Positions 17,782-27,225 of a stretch of DNA of 64,000 bases are shown one piece after another. This DNA is from Desulfosediminicola flagellatus (GTDB lineage Bacteria > Desulfobacterota > Desulfobulbia > Desulfobulbales > Desulfocapsaceae), in the NCBI RefSeq assembly GCF_005116655.2, contig NZ_CP050698.1, positions 760,001 to 824,000 of the forward strand. Direction: 5' to 3'. The position numbers and the translations under genes are program-made. Below the pieces are notes generated by a model. It was not told the DNA's origin and did no database searches. It worked only from the letters and a program-made list of their open reading frames with translations. The first letter of the stretch is position 1, and the number at the start of each line of letters is the position of its first letter.

Positions 17782-18813
17782 TTATGGTTCTGCTCCGGCT
17801 AAATCCAGAATGGTAGGGACAAGACCGCTTACTACACGGGCCAGTCGCTCATAGTCGAGTTTCTCAGCTGTGTCTGCTTTTGTGTGATAGGCGTTGTAGC
17901 GGAAGAAAGCGGTGTCTGTAACCATGATGGCCGGGTAGCCTTCCTGCCAGAAAGACCAGTGATCAGACCAACCCAGGCCGGTGATAAAAAATGGTCCCGC
18001 CAATCCCTCTGCCGGAAATCTGGCATGGGAGCGGAAGGCGGAGATGGCCTGCCGAACAAGATTACGGGATTTGATATTCCCGACAAAGGCAACAAAATTA
18101 GCTGAATCAGGGTAGAAATAGGAGAAAGGAAAAGGGTAATGCTGACTACCTGGTTCATCGCTGTAGGAACCCATGGTTTCTAACGTAAGCATACCTGTAA
18201 TGTTCTCATGACCTTCGCGTGACCGTCTGGCATAGTGGCGACTTCCCATGGACTTGCTGAAAAAAAATGGAGGCTCTTCATTGGCAAAGGCCACCAGACG
18301 GATTGTTCTATCAGGGCGGCTTTCAACCAGCAGACGAGCCAGCTCCAGAAGAGCAGCGACACCTGAACCATTATCATTTGCTCCCGGACAGTGAGCAACT
18401 GTGTCATAATGGGCTCCTATCACCACAATTTCGTCTGGGTGAAGACTGCCGGGGATTTCTACTTCAAGGTTGAGAGAAATGACATCATACTCGTTAAACT
18501 CCTGTGTTCTTACGGCATAGCCAATATTACTCAATACTTTCTCGATATAGCTGACTGTGCTGTCCATTGAAGGAGGCGTCCAGATATTACGGGGGCCTAT
18601 GTCATCTGCTAAAACGTGGACATGGGCTGACAGTCGCTCGGCGCTAAGGCGTTCCTGGGCTGTTAACTCAGGCAACGGGCCGCGGAAGGAGCTACCGGGC
18701 ATTTGAGTAAAAGCAAAGAGGCTGCACATAAGAAGCACCAGTGTAAGAATAATGAGCCAACATAGGGTCATCAACCATTGCCGGTTTTTATGGGGATGCG
18801 TTCTACGTTTCAT
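17782..18813 (-). CDS. Membrane-anchored M28-family aminopeptidase
   Basis: A protein of 343 residues with a positively charged N-terminus and one TM segment (about 15-35), placing the catalytic domain in the periplasm. The two-zinc site of peptidase family M28 is visible in order: AHYDT (His, then catalytic Asp), GANDNGSG (bridging Asp), FANEEPPFF (catalytic Glu and ligand Glu), TLETMG, and YHTKADT near the C-terminus (His). The family removes N-terminal residues from peptides. A MITE-like repeat begins only 15 nt upstream of the ATG and therefore sits in its promoter region. The Shine-Dalgarno sequence is weak (GGGA). Confidence 0.9.
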   Translation of the reverse strand: MKRRTHPHKNRQWLMTLCWLIILTLVLLMCSLFAFTQMPGSSFRGPLPELTAQERLSAERLSAHVHVLADDIGPRNIWTPPSMDSTVSYIEKVLSNIGYAVRTQEFNEYDVISLNLEVEIPGSLHPDEIVVIGAHYDTVAHCPGANDNGSGVAALLELARLLVESRPDRTIRLVAFANEEPPFFFSKSMGSRHYARRSREGHENITGMLTLETMGSYSDEPGSQHYPFPFSYFYPDSANFVAFVGNIKSRNLVRQAISAFRSHARFPAEGLAGPFFITGLGWSDHWSFWQEGYPAIMVTDTAFFRYNAYHTKADTAEKLDYERLARVVSGLVPTILDLAGAEP

Positions 18814-18827
18814 TTTTCAATCCCACA

Positions 18828-18991
18828 CAAGGAGGCCGTCCGAGAATAGAAATTTCGTCTCAGATCTAGGCATGCAGGAAAAATAAGCACAGCCATATGT
18901 ATAATATCGGAGTCTTCGCTTACCTGCAGAATTATTTTTTCAGCATAACGACGATATGAAGCGGAAGAGCAATCTCGGACAGCCTCCTTGG
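18828..18991. repeat. MITE-like repeat copy B (complete)
   Basis: It is 164 bp with 18-bp terminal inverted repeats, CAAGGAGGCCGTCCGAGA and TCTCGGACAGCCTCCTTG, differing at one position. The interior has AAATAAGCACAGCCATATG, shared with copies C and D. It has no coding capacity and sits directly upstream of the M28 peptidase gene. Confidence 0.85.
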
Positions 18992-19037
18992 TAATCAGTG
19001 TAGAGAATACTTCCAATCGTACGCAATTATGAATCCG

Positions 19038-19067
19038 CCTATCCTATCCTATCCTATCCTATCCTAT
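19038..19067. repeat. Pentanucleotide tandem repeat (CCTAT)6
   Basis: Six perfect copies of CCTAT at the end of the minus-strand spermidine-synthase-like gene. The stop codon of that gene lies in the last unit, so slippage would change only sequence after the stop. Confidence 0.9.
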
Positions 19068-21463
19068 TCGATTCTATATTTATCCGGCAGTTTCAGACTG
19101 AACCACGCAGCCAGGCCGTAGCAGACAATGGCTGACCAGACAACCAGGTTGAATCCCCACTGCATGGCAATAATCGGGGCGCATAGCGTTGCCAGAACAG
19201 AAGTAAAACCGTTAGCACTCCAGGCCCATGGAATGAGCTGCGGCTGGCTGGTACCCAGCCGTTTCATGCCCAGTGGAAACGCCATTCCCATGGCCATCGC
19301 CAGAGGAGCAATGAGCAGATATGCAATAGAAATCCGCCCGGATAATCCGAACCCTTCAGTGAATACAAGAATCATATCAATTACAAGAATCAAAATACCA
19401 CTTATTCCAGCAACAGCGGCGATTACTCCTAAGTGTCTCATAACCAACTGTTTGTGCAATGTCGAACTTATACTGCTGCCCAAACCTCCAAAGAGCATGA
19501 ATCCTGAGATAACAGTTGCTGCAGCCCAGACTGGATGCGCAAGATACACTGTCAATCTTTGGAGCAGGCCAATCTCTAGCAGCATAAAGCCGAATCCTAT
19601 TGAACTGAAAAATCCCAGAACGGTTACCTGTTCTATGCCCCTTCCGGGTAGTCCGATTACCGGGATGAGGGGCAGTACAATAAAGACCCCGGCAAGAATG
19701 AATGCCTGGACCAAGGCAGCAGCGAGCAGCACTGAACCTATTTCGGCATAGGTCCGACCATATCGGCCCAGCTGCCTGGTCTGTTGATCAACTCTTGGCC
19801 AACGGCTGAAATGACTGAAAAACGGCGTATTGTCATCGGGGATAGAGAGATCATACAGATAGTTCTCAACAAAACGGTTTCGATCCACCCCCAGAAGGGA
19901 TAGGGCAGCGTGATAGTAGGCATCATGATCAAGTAAATGAAACCTGTTTGTCTCATCCGCCTTAAGATCCGGCAACCAGACAAGATCAAACCCACGTTTG
20001 AGGCAAAATGCGCGGATAGCTGCCAACTGATAATCAGCCAGGGGGGATTCGGAAGCCACAATGGTAAGCGTTGCCCAGTTTCGAATTATGGCGAGATGAG
20101 TAGCCGGCATGCGGCCGCTTTGCTGCAGAACCTCAATCAGCATATTGAGAAGACGCATGCTTTCACGGGGCGGCAGGTGAATAGTGGTGCTGACGGTCAG
20201 CAGTCCCCCCTCACTAAGATACGAAAAGCAGTGGCGCATAGTTTCAACGGTTATGCGATGGTCCGGCTCTGTAGCGGCCAGACCAGCAGTATCCGAACCG
20301 ACTGTGGGCAGAACAATAAGTGGGTAATGCATTTCGTGTTTTTGCAGCTGTTCCCGTAAGGTTCCGACAGTGAGTGAAACCTGTTCAGTAGCATAGATAT
20401 TTATGCCGTTTCCAGGTGAAAAGCTGTTGAGGAGATCTGATAATTGACTGTTGCCGGTAACTGCTGTGACCTCATTGACTTTATGAAAGAGTGCTAATCC
20501 AACTTGATCGGCTCCGGCATCATGGTCTATCAGGACCTGGGTAAAACTGCCAATGGCATAGGGAAGAGCCAGTGTGGTGTAATCCATGAAAGCAAAATCT
20601 CTAACAGATGTCGTTCTGTAGAGGCTACCTACAAGCTGACCATCGATGACGATTAATGTCTGGGGCGGTACAGCCCGGGAATAATTCAAGGCCAGACCTG
20701 GTGCCGTGTGGTAGGCTGGTGAATCCACCAATTCAATCAGGCCCTGTGGACTGTATTTCCTGGCTACTGTCTTGCTGTCAGCGATGCCTCTTATCTGTAC
20801 TATGTCTTTTTCGTCCGAAATTCGTGGGTGATTCGGGGCAAGCAGCAACAGTATTGTCAGCAGCAGAACCGATATGCTCCAGATCGCAACCTGGATAGCC
20901 CGCCGCACAAAAAGCAGTGCCATGAGCATGGCTGTACAGCCGCCTAGCAAGATAAGCAGCCGGGGAGAGGCCAGGAACATGAGAGGCAGTGCGATAATGC
21001 CACCGGCTGCTGAACCAAGAAAACTCGCAGCATAATGGCCGCCGACTCTGTTGGGCTGATCTTCCAACGCAAGGCCGATAAACATGCCACCAAACAGAAA
21101 CGGGATAGCCAGAACCATCTCCAGTGCCCCGATACTCCATATCATCGTTGGTTGCCATACCATCTGGACCAGATTTACCTCTATACAATCGGCGAGCCAG
21201 ACACTGGCCGGTAGGCTCAGGCCAAGCCCTGTCAGAGCAAAGCACTGAAGCGTCTGCCTGCTCACTCGAAAGAAGTGATGCGTCAGAATCAGCACTGTGC
21301 CGCTGACACCAAATCCGAGTAAAGCTATACTTATGGCAAGCCAGGCAAGGTTTTCCCAGAACCTGAGTGCAAGTTCACGCATCAATGCCAACTCGACGAC
21401 GATGATCACCATTGATGCAAAGAAAACAGCAAGCCGCAGGGGCCACTTACCAGTATCCGTCAT
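19064..21463 (-). CDS. Polytopic spermidine-synthase-like membrane protein
   Basis: A protein of 799 residues with about six N-terminal TM helices (1-215), a soluble central domain (about 220-560) and about seven C-terminal helices (565-790). The centre resembles the Rossmann methyltransferase-like fold of spermidine/spermine synthases (VLIDHDAGADQVG strand-loop, EVTAVTGNSQL second strand, YPLIVLPTVG, then GGLLTVSTTI). The glycine-rich SAM loop is degenerate and the usual catalytic Asp pattern is not evident, so polyamine synthesis is doubtful. Such membrane-embedded homologues are common in bacteria and their substrates are unknown. The start codon overlaps the stop of the preceding methyltransferase gene (ATGA), showing a two-gene operon. 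Confidence 0.8.
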   Translation of the reverse strand: MTDTGKWPLRLAVFFASMVIIVVELALMRELALRFWENLAWLAISIALLGFGVSGTVLILTHHFFRVSRQTLQCFALTGLGLSLPASVWLADCIEVNLVQMVWQPTMIWSIGALEMVLAIPFLFGGMFIGLALEDQPNRVGGHYAASFLGSAAGGIIALPLMFLASPRLLILLGGCTAMLMALLFVRRAIQVAIWSISVLLLTILLLLAPNHPRISDEKDIVQIRGIADSKTVARKYSPQGLIELVDSPAYHTAPGLALNYSRAVPPQTLIVIDGQLVGSLYRTTSVRDFAFMDYTTLALPYAIGSFTQVLIDHDAGADQVGLALFHKVNEVTAVTGNSQLSDLLNSFSPGNGINIYATEQVSLTVGTLREQLQKHEMHYPLIVLPTVGSDTAGLAATEPDHRITVETMRHCFSYLSEGGLLTVSTTIHLPPRESMRLLNMLIEVLQQSGRMPATHLAIIRNWATLTIVASESPLADYQLAAIRAFCLKRGFDLVWLPDLKADETNRFHLLDHDAYYHAALSLLGVDRNRFVENYLYDLSIPDDNTPFFSHFSRWPRVDQQTRQLGRYGRTYAEIGSVLLAAALVQAFILAGVFIVLPLIPVIGLPGRGIEQVTVLGFFSSIGFGFMLLEIGLLQRLTVYLAHPVWAAATVISGFMLFGGLGSSISSTLHKQLVMRHLGVIAAVAGISGILILVIDMILVFTEGFGLSGRISIAYLLIAPLAMAMGMAFPLGMKRLGTSQPQLIPWAWSANGFTSVLATLCAPIIAMQWGFNLVVWSAIVCYGLAAWFSLKLPDKYRIE

Positions 21464-22218
21464 TTTCGTACCAGAGGCACAAAACGGACAGGCAGAATAT
21501 TTCTGCTGGAGATTGCTCCATCCAAGTTTTTTGTCACCAGGATGAGATACTGGGTGCCAAAACGCTTACCGACGGGAATGACCATACGTCCACCGATCGC
21601 AAGTTGTTCCAGCAACGGGGGAGGGATATGGCCTGCTGCGCAGGTGACTACAATGGCAGAAAAGGGTGCGGCTTCCGGCCAGCCATGGTAGCCGTCACCG
21701 TAGCGCAGTTTGACATCTGTGTAGCCGGCAGCGGCAAGGTTTTTCCTGGCATGCTCAAGTAAAGGTTTCACTATTTCGATACTGTACACATGTTTACTTA
21801 GTTCCGAGAGCACTGCTGCCTGATAGCCCGATCCTGTACCAATCTCAAGCACTTTGGAGTCAGGAGTAAGTTTGAGTAGGCGGGTCATCTCAGCAACAAT
21901 ATACGGCTGTGAAATAGTCTGGCCGAAACCGATTCCAAGAGGGGAATCGTGATAACTGAATTTCCGGTATTTTTCAGGAACAAACATATGTCTGGGTACT
22001 GAGGCCATGGCCTTGAGTACCGTTGTGTCTTTCATGCCATGGGATTCAATTGTGGCAAGCATTTTCCGCATCTCTTTATCCAAAGTACCTTTGGGGAAAT
22101 CTGATGCCGAAATGCACCTTACGAAAAGCAGGTGCTGAAGAATAACAGCGATGATTATAAAAAGTAGAGTAATGAGGCCTCTGGGATGTATGATAACGAT
22201 CTGCCTGATTTGGCTCAT
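21460..22218 (-). CDS. pcm: Exported protein-L-isoaspartate O-methyltransferase
   Basis: A protein of 252 residues. After an N-terminal hydrophobic signal (about 15-38, to CISAS), the chain matches PCMT: VPRHMFVPEKYR, DSPLGIGFGQTISQPYIVA (active-site block), the SAM-binding VLEIGTGSGYQAAVL and GDGYHGWPEAAPFSAIVVT. The enzyme methylates isoaspartyl residues to start their repair. Most homologues are cytoplasmic; here the leader implies action in the periplasm, where SAM supply is a puzzle. The start is supported by GGGAGG six bases upstream. It overlaps the spermidine-synthase-like gene by four bases. Confidence 0.9.
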   Translation of the reverse strand: MSQIRQIVIIHPRGLITLLFIIIAVILQHLLFVRCISASDFPKGTLDKEMRKMLATIESHGMKDTTVLKAMASVPRHMFVPEKYRKFSYHDSPLGIGFGQTISQPYIVAEMTRLLKLTPDSKVLEIGTGSGYQAAVLSELSKHVYSIEIVKPLLEHARKNLAAAGYTDVKLRYGDGYHGWPEAAPFSAIVVTCAAGHIPPPLLEQLAIGGRMVIPVGKRFGTQYLILVTKNLDGAISSRNILPVRFVPLVRK

Positions 22219-22508
22219 ACGTACCTCCCTGTGGCAGATTTAACTTGCCTGCCAGGTGATCATGGGGCATTTGCTTGGAATTGCATTTTCTATTGAAATC
22301 GATCCAGACATCCAGATGAAATTTTCTGTTGATCCTCCCGGATCGTTTCATCTGGATTGTCTTTAGCACACGAATGCCTTACCGGAATGTCTCCTGTTTT
22401 AGTTGTCGAGAATACAGGGCCATGATACGGGCAAAGGTATAGCAACGTTCAATATTTACTGTATCGTTCTGCAGTCAAACTGGCGAATCCTGCAGTCCGT
22501 TGATCCGA

Positions 22509-22940
22509 TTAAGGAACAACCATAACCGGGCAGTAAATAGTATTGAGCACCTTATGGGTAACGCTGCCAAGGAACAGGCCGGCAATATCAGAGTGCCCGT
22601 GTGATCCCATAATTATCAGATCATACATTTTTGATTTCGATCGATGAGCCAATACGTGACCTGGTTCTCCGGCAACAGTTTCAAGTGAATACTCAACGCC
22701 TTGATTTTCGAATATACCCTCGGCCTTTTTCAATGTGAGCTCAGCATCTCTTTTCTTGTTTGCTCTAATGTCATTAATCAATGCTTCGGGAATTTCTGAC
22801 AGGTTCGAATCCCATTCTTCATAGCAATAGACAATGGTGACATGAGCCTTACAGAGTTTTGCCAATTCAAGCGCGTACTTCGTGGCGTTTACAGAGTGGA
22901 CAGAGTTGTCAAAGGGGAGGAGAATTTTTGATATCTTCAT
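22509..22940 (-). CDS. Universal stress protein (UspA family)
   Basis: A protein of 143 residues from ATG 22940, chosen because AAGGAGG precedes it; the longer frame adds ten residues without a ribosome site. It has the typical start MKISKILLPFDNS and the ATP-binding signature G-2x-G-9x-GS (GSHGHSDIAGLFLGS), followed by HKVLNTIYCPVMVV. It is probably an ATP-binding cytoplasmic stress protein, and is monocistronic. Confidence 0.93.
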   Translation of the reverse strand: MKISKILLPFDNSVHSVNATKYALELAKLCKAHVTIVYCYEEWDSNLSEIPEALINDIRANKKRDAELTLKKAEGIFENQGVEYSLETVAGEPGHVLAHRSKSKMYDLIIMGSHGHSDIAGLFLGSVTHKVLNTIYCPVMVVP

Positions 22941-23352
22941 GAGAGGCCTCCTTAGGTAGGAATGGAACATGCGAATGTGTTTTTTTTCGCATGACTATCT
23001 TGAATACCATTATAGCACTTTATTAGCCTAACTTGAAATATGTGCGGAGTGTATGTGGACCCTTTCGGCAACGTCTCCAATTGTAATAGTAGAAAAGCCA
23101 GATTAAAGTGATTGCATCATTCAAGAATTATTTTGTTGAGCTACCTGATAATTATTGACTAGGTGATATTGGCGAGATTGTTCGGGAACAACTCTTTTCT
23201 CCAATATTTCGGAGTGTTCAATGTGAGAGGATTGAAAAGTTAACAGTAGTCTGTCTTTCGGCAATCAGATAATCTGAAAAGTGGCAGGCAAATAATACTA
23301 TTTCCAGCCACAATTACTGTCAACTGAACAACCAGTTAAATGAGATATTGTA
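22941..23352. other. Divergent intergenic region
   Basis: About 410 bp between the divergent stress protein and aspartoacylase-like genes; promoters for both should lie here. TTGGCGAGATTGTT at 23169-23182 is identical to part of the sigma-54-like site at 6699, but the -12 GC is not conserved here. No RNA structure identified. Confidence 0.4.
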
Positions 23353-24477
23353 ATGAAAAGTATTGAAAATATAGACTTGCCGATAGCAAGCCCGGGGGCT
23401 GGCAGGTCATTGAGAGTAATGCGCTACGGTATGCCGGGAAAAGGTCCAAAGGTGTACATTCAAGCTGGACTGCATGCAGATGAGGCTCCCGGGTTTCTTG
23501 TCGCGCATCATCTTGAACAGCTCCTTGATTCATTAGATGTGCTTGGTGAGATAGTTCTTGTGCCTGTTGCCAATCCAATCGGATTAGGTCAATGGCGCGA
23601 TGAATTCCTGCAGGGGCGATTTGATTTTGCAAATTCAGTAAATTTTAATCGTCAGCATCTTAATCTGACAGAGAAGATTGCTGCCAGAGCTGAATCTCTC
23701 CTGGGTGATGATGCCGATATAAATATTGCTATCATACGGAAATGCACAGCTGATGTTCTTAAAGAAGTGCATCCTGCAGATGAGGCGGGGGCCCTTAAGA
23801 AAATTCTCTTCAGCTTGGCTCATGATGCCGATATTGTGCTCGATCTACACTGTGATTATGATGCCATAATGCATGTATACATGGGGACGCCACTCTGGCC
23901 GGAGGGAGCGGATCTTGCTGCTCAAATGGGTGCTGAGGTGACGCTGCTTGCTGAAAAATCTGGTGGTGATCCTTTTGATGAGGCTTGCAGCCGCCTCTGG
24001 TGGGACCTTGCCAAAAGATTTCCGGCTCATTCTATTCCGAGCGCATGCCTCTCTGCAACGATCGAGTTACGTGGAATAGCGGATACTGATCATCGCGTTG
24101 CATTGCAGGATGCCAGGAATATTATCTCATTTTTACAGCGCAGAAAGGTTGTTGAAGGGGCAGCACCGCAGTTGCCACAACTTCTGAATGAGGCGACTCC
24201 GTTGACAGGGGTTGATTACATCAAGGCTGAAGCCCCTGGTGTGGTTGTATTTCTCAAAGAACCGGGTGAGTACGTTACACGTAACGATGTCGTTGCAGAA
24301 ATTATCAACCCTTTACCGAAGAAAGGCGAGAGTCCTGTGCTTGCGGTCAGATGTAAGACCGATGGCGTGCTTTTTAGCCGAAATTATGACAGGTTTGCGA
24401 GACCCGGCAGGGTACTCGCAAAAATTGCAGGGAAAGAAGCGTTACGCGACCCGGAGGAAAGTCTTCTCACCGTATAA
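23353..24477 (+). CDS. Succinylglutamate desuccinylase/aspartoacylase-family hydrolase
   Basis: A protein of 374 residues of the M14-related AstE/AspA family, zinc enzymes that cleave N-acyl amide bonds of amino acids. Visible features: IQAGLHADEAPGF (zinc His and Glu), VPVANPIGL, FNRQHLNL, DIVLDLHCD (second zinc His), and TIELRG carrying the catalytic Glu region. The C-terminal about 90 residues form the biotinyl-like barrel typical of the family (KAEAPGVVVFLKEPGEYV). It converges with the GCS2 ligase gene and probably belongs to the same pathway, removing what the ligases attach. Confidence 0.88.
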   Translation: MKSIENIDLPIASPGAGRSLRVMRYGMPGKGPKVYIQAGLHADEAPGFLVAHHLEQLLDSLDVLGEIVLVPVANPIGLGQWRDEFLQGRFDFANSVNFNRQHLNLTEKIAARAESLLGDDADINIAIIRKCTADVLKEVHPADEAGALKKILFSLAHDADIVLDLHCDYDAIMHVYMGTPLWPEGADLAAQMGAEVTLLAEKSGGDPFDEACSRLWWDLAKRFPAHSIPSACLSATIELRGIADTDHRVALQDARNIISFLQRRKVVEGAAPQLPQLLNEATPLTGVDYIKAEAPGVVVFLKEPGEYVTRNDVVAEIINPLPKKGESPVLAVRCKTDGVLFSRNYDRFARPGRVLAKIAGKEALRDPEESLLTV

Positions 24478-24508
24478 CCTGGGAGGGTGTCCGAGAACAC
24501 CCGCCAGG
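24478..24508. terminator. Hairpin between convergent genes, MITE-end-like
   Basis: An interrupted stem (CCTGG...GGGTGT / ACACCC...CCAGG) lies between stops at 24477 and 24517. The left arm and loop, GGGAGGGTGTCCGAGAACA, resemble the terminal repeat of the MITE-like family, so a solo end may have become a terminator. There is no T-run. Confidence 0.5.
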
Positions 24509-24516
24509 AGACTATC

Positions 24517-25749
24517 TCAAGGTAAGAACATCTGATGCGTTGACAGGCAGTCACATAGCCTGGAATAAACGCCTTTCAAGTGTTCCTTGCGGTAGTCGCC
24601 TGCAACAGTCTTTTCGATGCGGCGTGCTAATGGGCCGTGATTGAATATGATTTCCAGTGGTTTGTTAAAAGCACTATCCCACTGGTTTTTATCCGTGCAG
24701 CTCATTGCCAGATGCTGCCAAACCTCCATAACCCCCATCTTTTCGGAGCCAAGGCCCAATAACGAGAGATAGGCGGAATCGCTGATTACGGCCTGGTCTC
24801 CATACTTAATCACATCCTGAAAGATTGTGGATAGCGGATCAACGTCCCACTTCATCTGGCTTTTACGATCTGCTTCTCCTTTTTCTGTCAGGAGTTTAAC
24901 TGCTGAAATGATCAGTTGAGTGGTGGCAAGGTCAGCCACAGGGGTTTCCTGAATATCAAGAACCCTGATTTCAATTGCACCACGATCAAAGCGTGCTATT
25001 GCCCCCCGGGCATTCAAAAATTCATGTGCCAGAATGTTTTCCGGATCGAGGCTGGAGATAGCCTCGTACATAGGTCGAAAAATCCGGTTCTCATATTCAG
25101 CATGAGAAAAAACACCTTCAGGGATGATTTTACCTGAAACCTGGGGCACCCTTGCTGAATTTGTACAGTAATACTTCATCCGGCTATCGAGATGAGTACC
25201 TGCTTTGCCGTCGAGTATGGGCGATGAAGCTGTCAGTGCAGGCATGATAGGCATAAGCAGTCGAATTGCCGAATGGAGCCTGCTAAACTCTTCGTCTCCG
25301 TCAAATGACAGATTGAGATGGGTGCTCTGCAGATTCGACCAGCCGTGTCCGCGACAATCGAAAATTCGGTTGTATGCCTGATAAATTGGACCGCATTCAT
25401 GGGGCCAGAGTCGTGTTTCAAGCAACGGGTCCATCCAGGGGTGGGCCGCAGTCGGCATCAGACAGCCATTAAAATCGGCGAGAAGCGTGTTCAGTTTGTC
25501 GATATGTTCTGAAAACCGTTTATATACATCATTGAGTGAGGGCACCGGGCCATTGGTTTTAATTTCTATGACATGGAGTACAAGCTCATTAGACCAGGCG
25601 ATATCTCCAAACTCGATCTCACCCTCAATAGCACCAGCCACTTTTTCTATCAGCTTATCTGCCACAGGATAGATATCAAGTGTGTCACGATGAACGATCA
25701 TGTATTCGAGTTCGACGCCAATGGCATCCAGCAATTTCCAGTTACTCAA
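24517..25749 (-). CDS. GCS2-family carboxylate-amine ligase
   Basis: A protein of 411 residues of the glutamate-cysteine ligase family 2 (YbdK/GCS2) fold, ATP-dependent enzymes that join an amino group to a side-chain or terminal carboxylate. The N-terminal GVELEYMIVHRDTL, ELVLHVIEIKTNGP, the QSTHLNLSFDGDEEF nucleotide/metal block and NARGAIARFDRGAIEIRVLD are characteristic. I choose TTG 25749 as start: GGGAGG lies eight bases upstream, while the longer frame to 25779 has none. The start overlaps the end of the ATP-grasp gene by 8 nt, indicating tight coupling. The substrate is unknown; glutathione synthesis itself is not implied. Confidence 0.88.
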   Translation of the reverse strand: MSNWKLLDAIGVELEYMIVHRDTLDIYPVADKLIEKVAGAIEGEIEFGDIAWSNELVLHVIEIKTNGPVPSLNDVYKRFSEHIDKLNTLLADFNGCLMPTAAHPWMDPLLETRLWPHECGPIYQAYNRIFDCRGHGWSNLQSTHLNLSFDGDEEFSRLHSAIRLLMPIMPALTASSPILDGKAGTHLDSRMKYYCTNSARVPQVSGKIIPEGVFSHAEYENRIFRPMYEAISSLDPENILAHEFLNARGAIARFDRGAIEIRVLDIQETPVADLATTQLIISAVKLLTEKGEADRKSQMKWDVDPLSTIFQDVIKYGDQAVISDSAYLSLLGLGSEKMGVMEVWQHLAMSCTDKNQWDSAFNKPLEIIFNHGPLARRIEKTVAGDYRKEHLKGVYSRLCDCLSTHQMFLP

Positions 25750-27214
25750 TGTGTCGTCCTCCCTTGACTCTCTCTTCAATACGCTGCCGAAAGGTATCTA
25801 CGATTCGAAGGTAGAGTTCTTCTCCGAGAATGCTGTCTTCAATGCCGGCGTCAAGATTGGGGTTGTCGTTTACCTCGATAACCACGACTTTGTTGCCGAC
25901 CTGTTTCAGGTCAACACCGTAGAGCCCGTTTCCGATCAATTTTGCTGCTTTTACGGCTGTATTGATGACTGTTTTCGGAACATGAGCCACCGGAAATGTC
26001 TCGCACTTGCCAAAAGTATCTTTTCCCTTGCTGTCTGTGCTGATTATCTGCCAGTGCTTTTTGGCCATGTGATATTTGCACGCATACAAAGGGCGGCCGT
26101 CGAGAACACCGATACGCCAGTCGTAATCTGTGGGCATGAACTCCTGGGCAATCACAAGGTCAGATTTTTTCAACATACGTCTGGCCTCTTCCATGAGGCG
26201 ATCTCTGTCTTTGACCTGTATAACCCCCTGAGAAAAAGAGGAATCGGGTTCTTTCAGAATGCATGGGAGGCTCAACTCCGCCAGCGCTTGCGAAATATTT
26301 TTACTGTGCAGAGTCAGGGTTCTAGGGATAGGGACCTTATAGCGGGATAGCAACTCAGCCAGGTAGACTTTGTTGGAACAGCGCAGAATAGATACCGGAT
26401 CATCAATAACCACCAGACCTTCTGCTGCAGCTTTTCTGGCAATTCGATAGGTATGGTGGTCGACATTGGTCGTTTCCCGTATGAAAAGTCCGTCAAATTC
26501 AGATAATCGATTCGAATCATCTTTGGTTATAAGCTCTACGCCAAACCCTTGTGATTCTGCAGCTTTTATCAATAACTTTATAGCCCTGGAGTCTGATGGA
26601 GGTCGTGCTTCTGCAGGGTTTTGTAATATTGCAAGATCCCAACGGGATACAGCACGCTTAGGGATAACCAATTTTTTCCCTGCAAAGTAGGCTGATGCGA
26701 CGGTGTCTGCAAAGACCAGCTCAGCTTCAGGGATATCTCGAACCGCTAGCGGCGATATGTTTTGCAACTGCCATTGATTGGCCGGTGAAAAATCTGCACG
26801 AAGAAATGGTGTAGGGAAATATTTGAATATGGCAGTGGCCAGAGTTTCATGTCGCTTTTCAGGGGTATTGCCAAAATATATATTGAATGAGACCTTCTTT
26901 TTTTCTTCTTTGGCGAATGTCTTCTGGAGAAGATCATCCAGTTCGCTGGAAATTAGTCTGACAATTCCCATGGATTTCATATCCTGAATTGTCGTAGTAC
27001 TAGGAATGGATTTGTGACTTCTTGCTTCAGCAAGCAGAGAAACATAATAGCCGATACTCTGATATCGGTATGATTTACAAATGTTGAAAACCTTTACGCC
27101 TTTCATAGCTGCAAAAGAGCTGTCAGTCAGGTATGTCCTCGCTGCGACTGTCTCAACTCCGGTCAGTTGAAGAGGACACTCTTCCGGATTTTCAATAACG
27201 ACAAGTATAGACAC
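25742..27214 (-). CDS. RimK-type ATP-grasp ligase with N-terminal RLAN-like domain
   Basis: A protein of 490 residues. The first about 150 residues (MSILVVIENPEECPL, YRYQSIGYYVSLLAEARSHK) match the RimK-like ATP-grasp N-terminal extension (RLAN). The C-terminal about 300 residues are ATP-grasp: SRYKVPIPRTLTLHS, PCILKEPDSSFSQGV (phosphate loop), VIAQEFMPTDYDWRIGVLDG, and VVVIEVNDNPNLDAGIED with the metal-binding Glu/Asn. The family forms amide bonds on peptides, proteins or small molecules. It is located between the C39-like peptidase and GCS2 genes with minimal spacing, so the three are one operon. Confidence 0.9.
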   Translation of the reverse strand: MSILVVIENPEECPLQLTGVETVAARTYLTDSSFAAMKGVKVFNICKSYRYQSIGYYVSLLAEARSHKSIPSTTTIQDMKSMGIVRLISSELDDLLQKTFAKEEKKKVSFNIYFGNTPEKRHETLATAIFKYFPTPFLRADFSPANQWQLQNISPLAVRDIPEAELVFADTVASAYFAGKKLVIPKRAVSRWDLAILQNPAEARPPSDSRAIKLLIKAAESQGFGVELITKDDSNRLSEFDGLFIRETTNVDHHTYRIARKAAAEGLVVIDDPVSILRCSNKVYLAELLSRYKVPIPRTLTLHSKNISQALAELSLPCILKEPDSSFSQGVIQVKDRDRLMEEARRMLKKSDLVIAQEFMPTDYDWRIGVLDGRPLYACKYHMAKKHWQIISTDSKGKDTFGKCETFPVAHVPKTVINTAVKAAKLIGNGLYGVDLKQVGNKVVVIEVNDNPNLDAGIEDSILGEELYLRIVDTFRQRIEERVKGGRHIE

Positions 27215-27225
27215 CAGAATTCCTC

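Noticed and set aside
19038..19067. Phase-variable switch at the CCTAT repeats
   Set aside because: The repeats lie at and after the stop codon of the minus-strand gene, so slippage would not alter the protein.
22801..22815. GGTTCGAATCCC resembling a tRNA T-loop
   Set aside because: It lies inside the universal stress protein gene and no acceptor or anticodon stem can be drawn.
23169..23182. TTGGCGAGATTGTT identical to part of the site at 6699
   Set aside because: A 14-nt match without the -12 GC pair; it could be chance and gives no promoter here.
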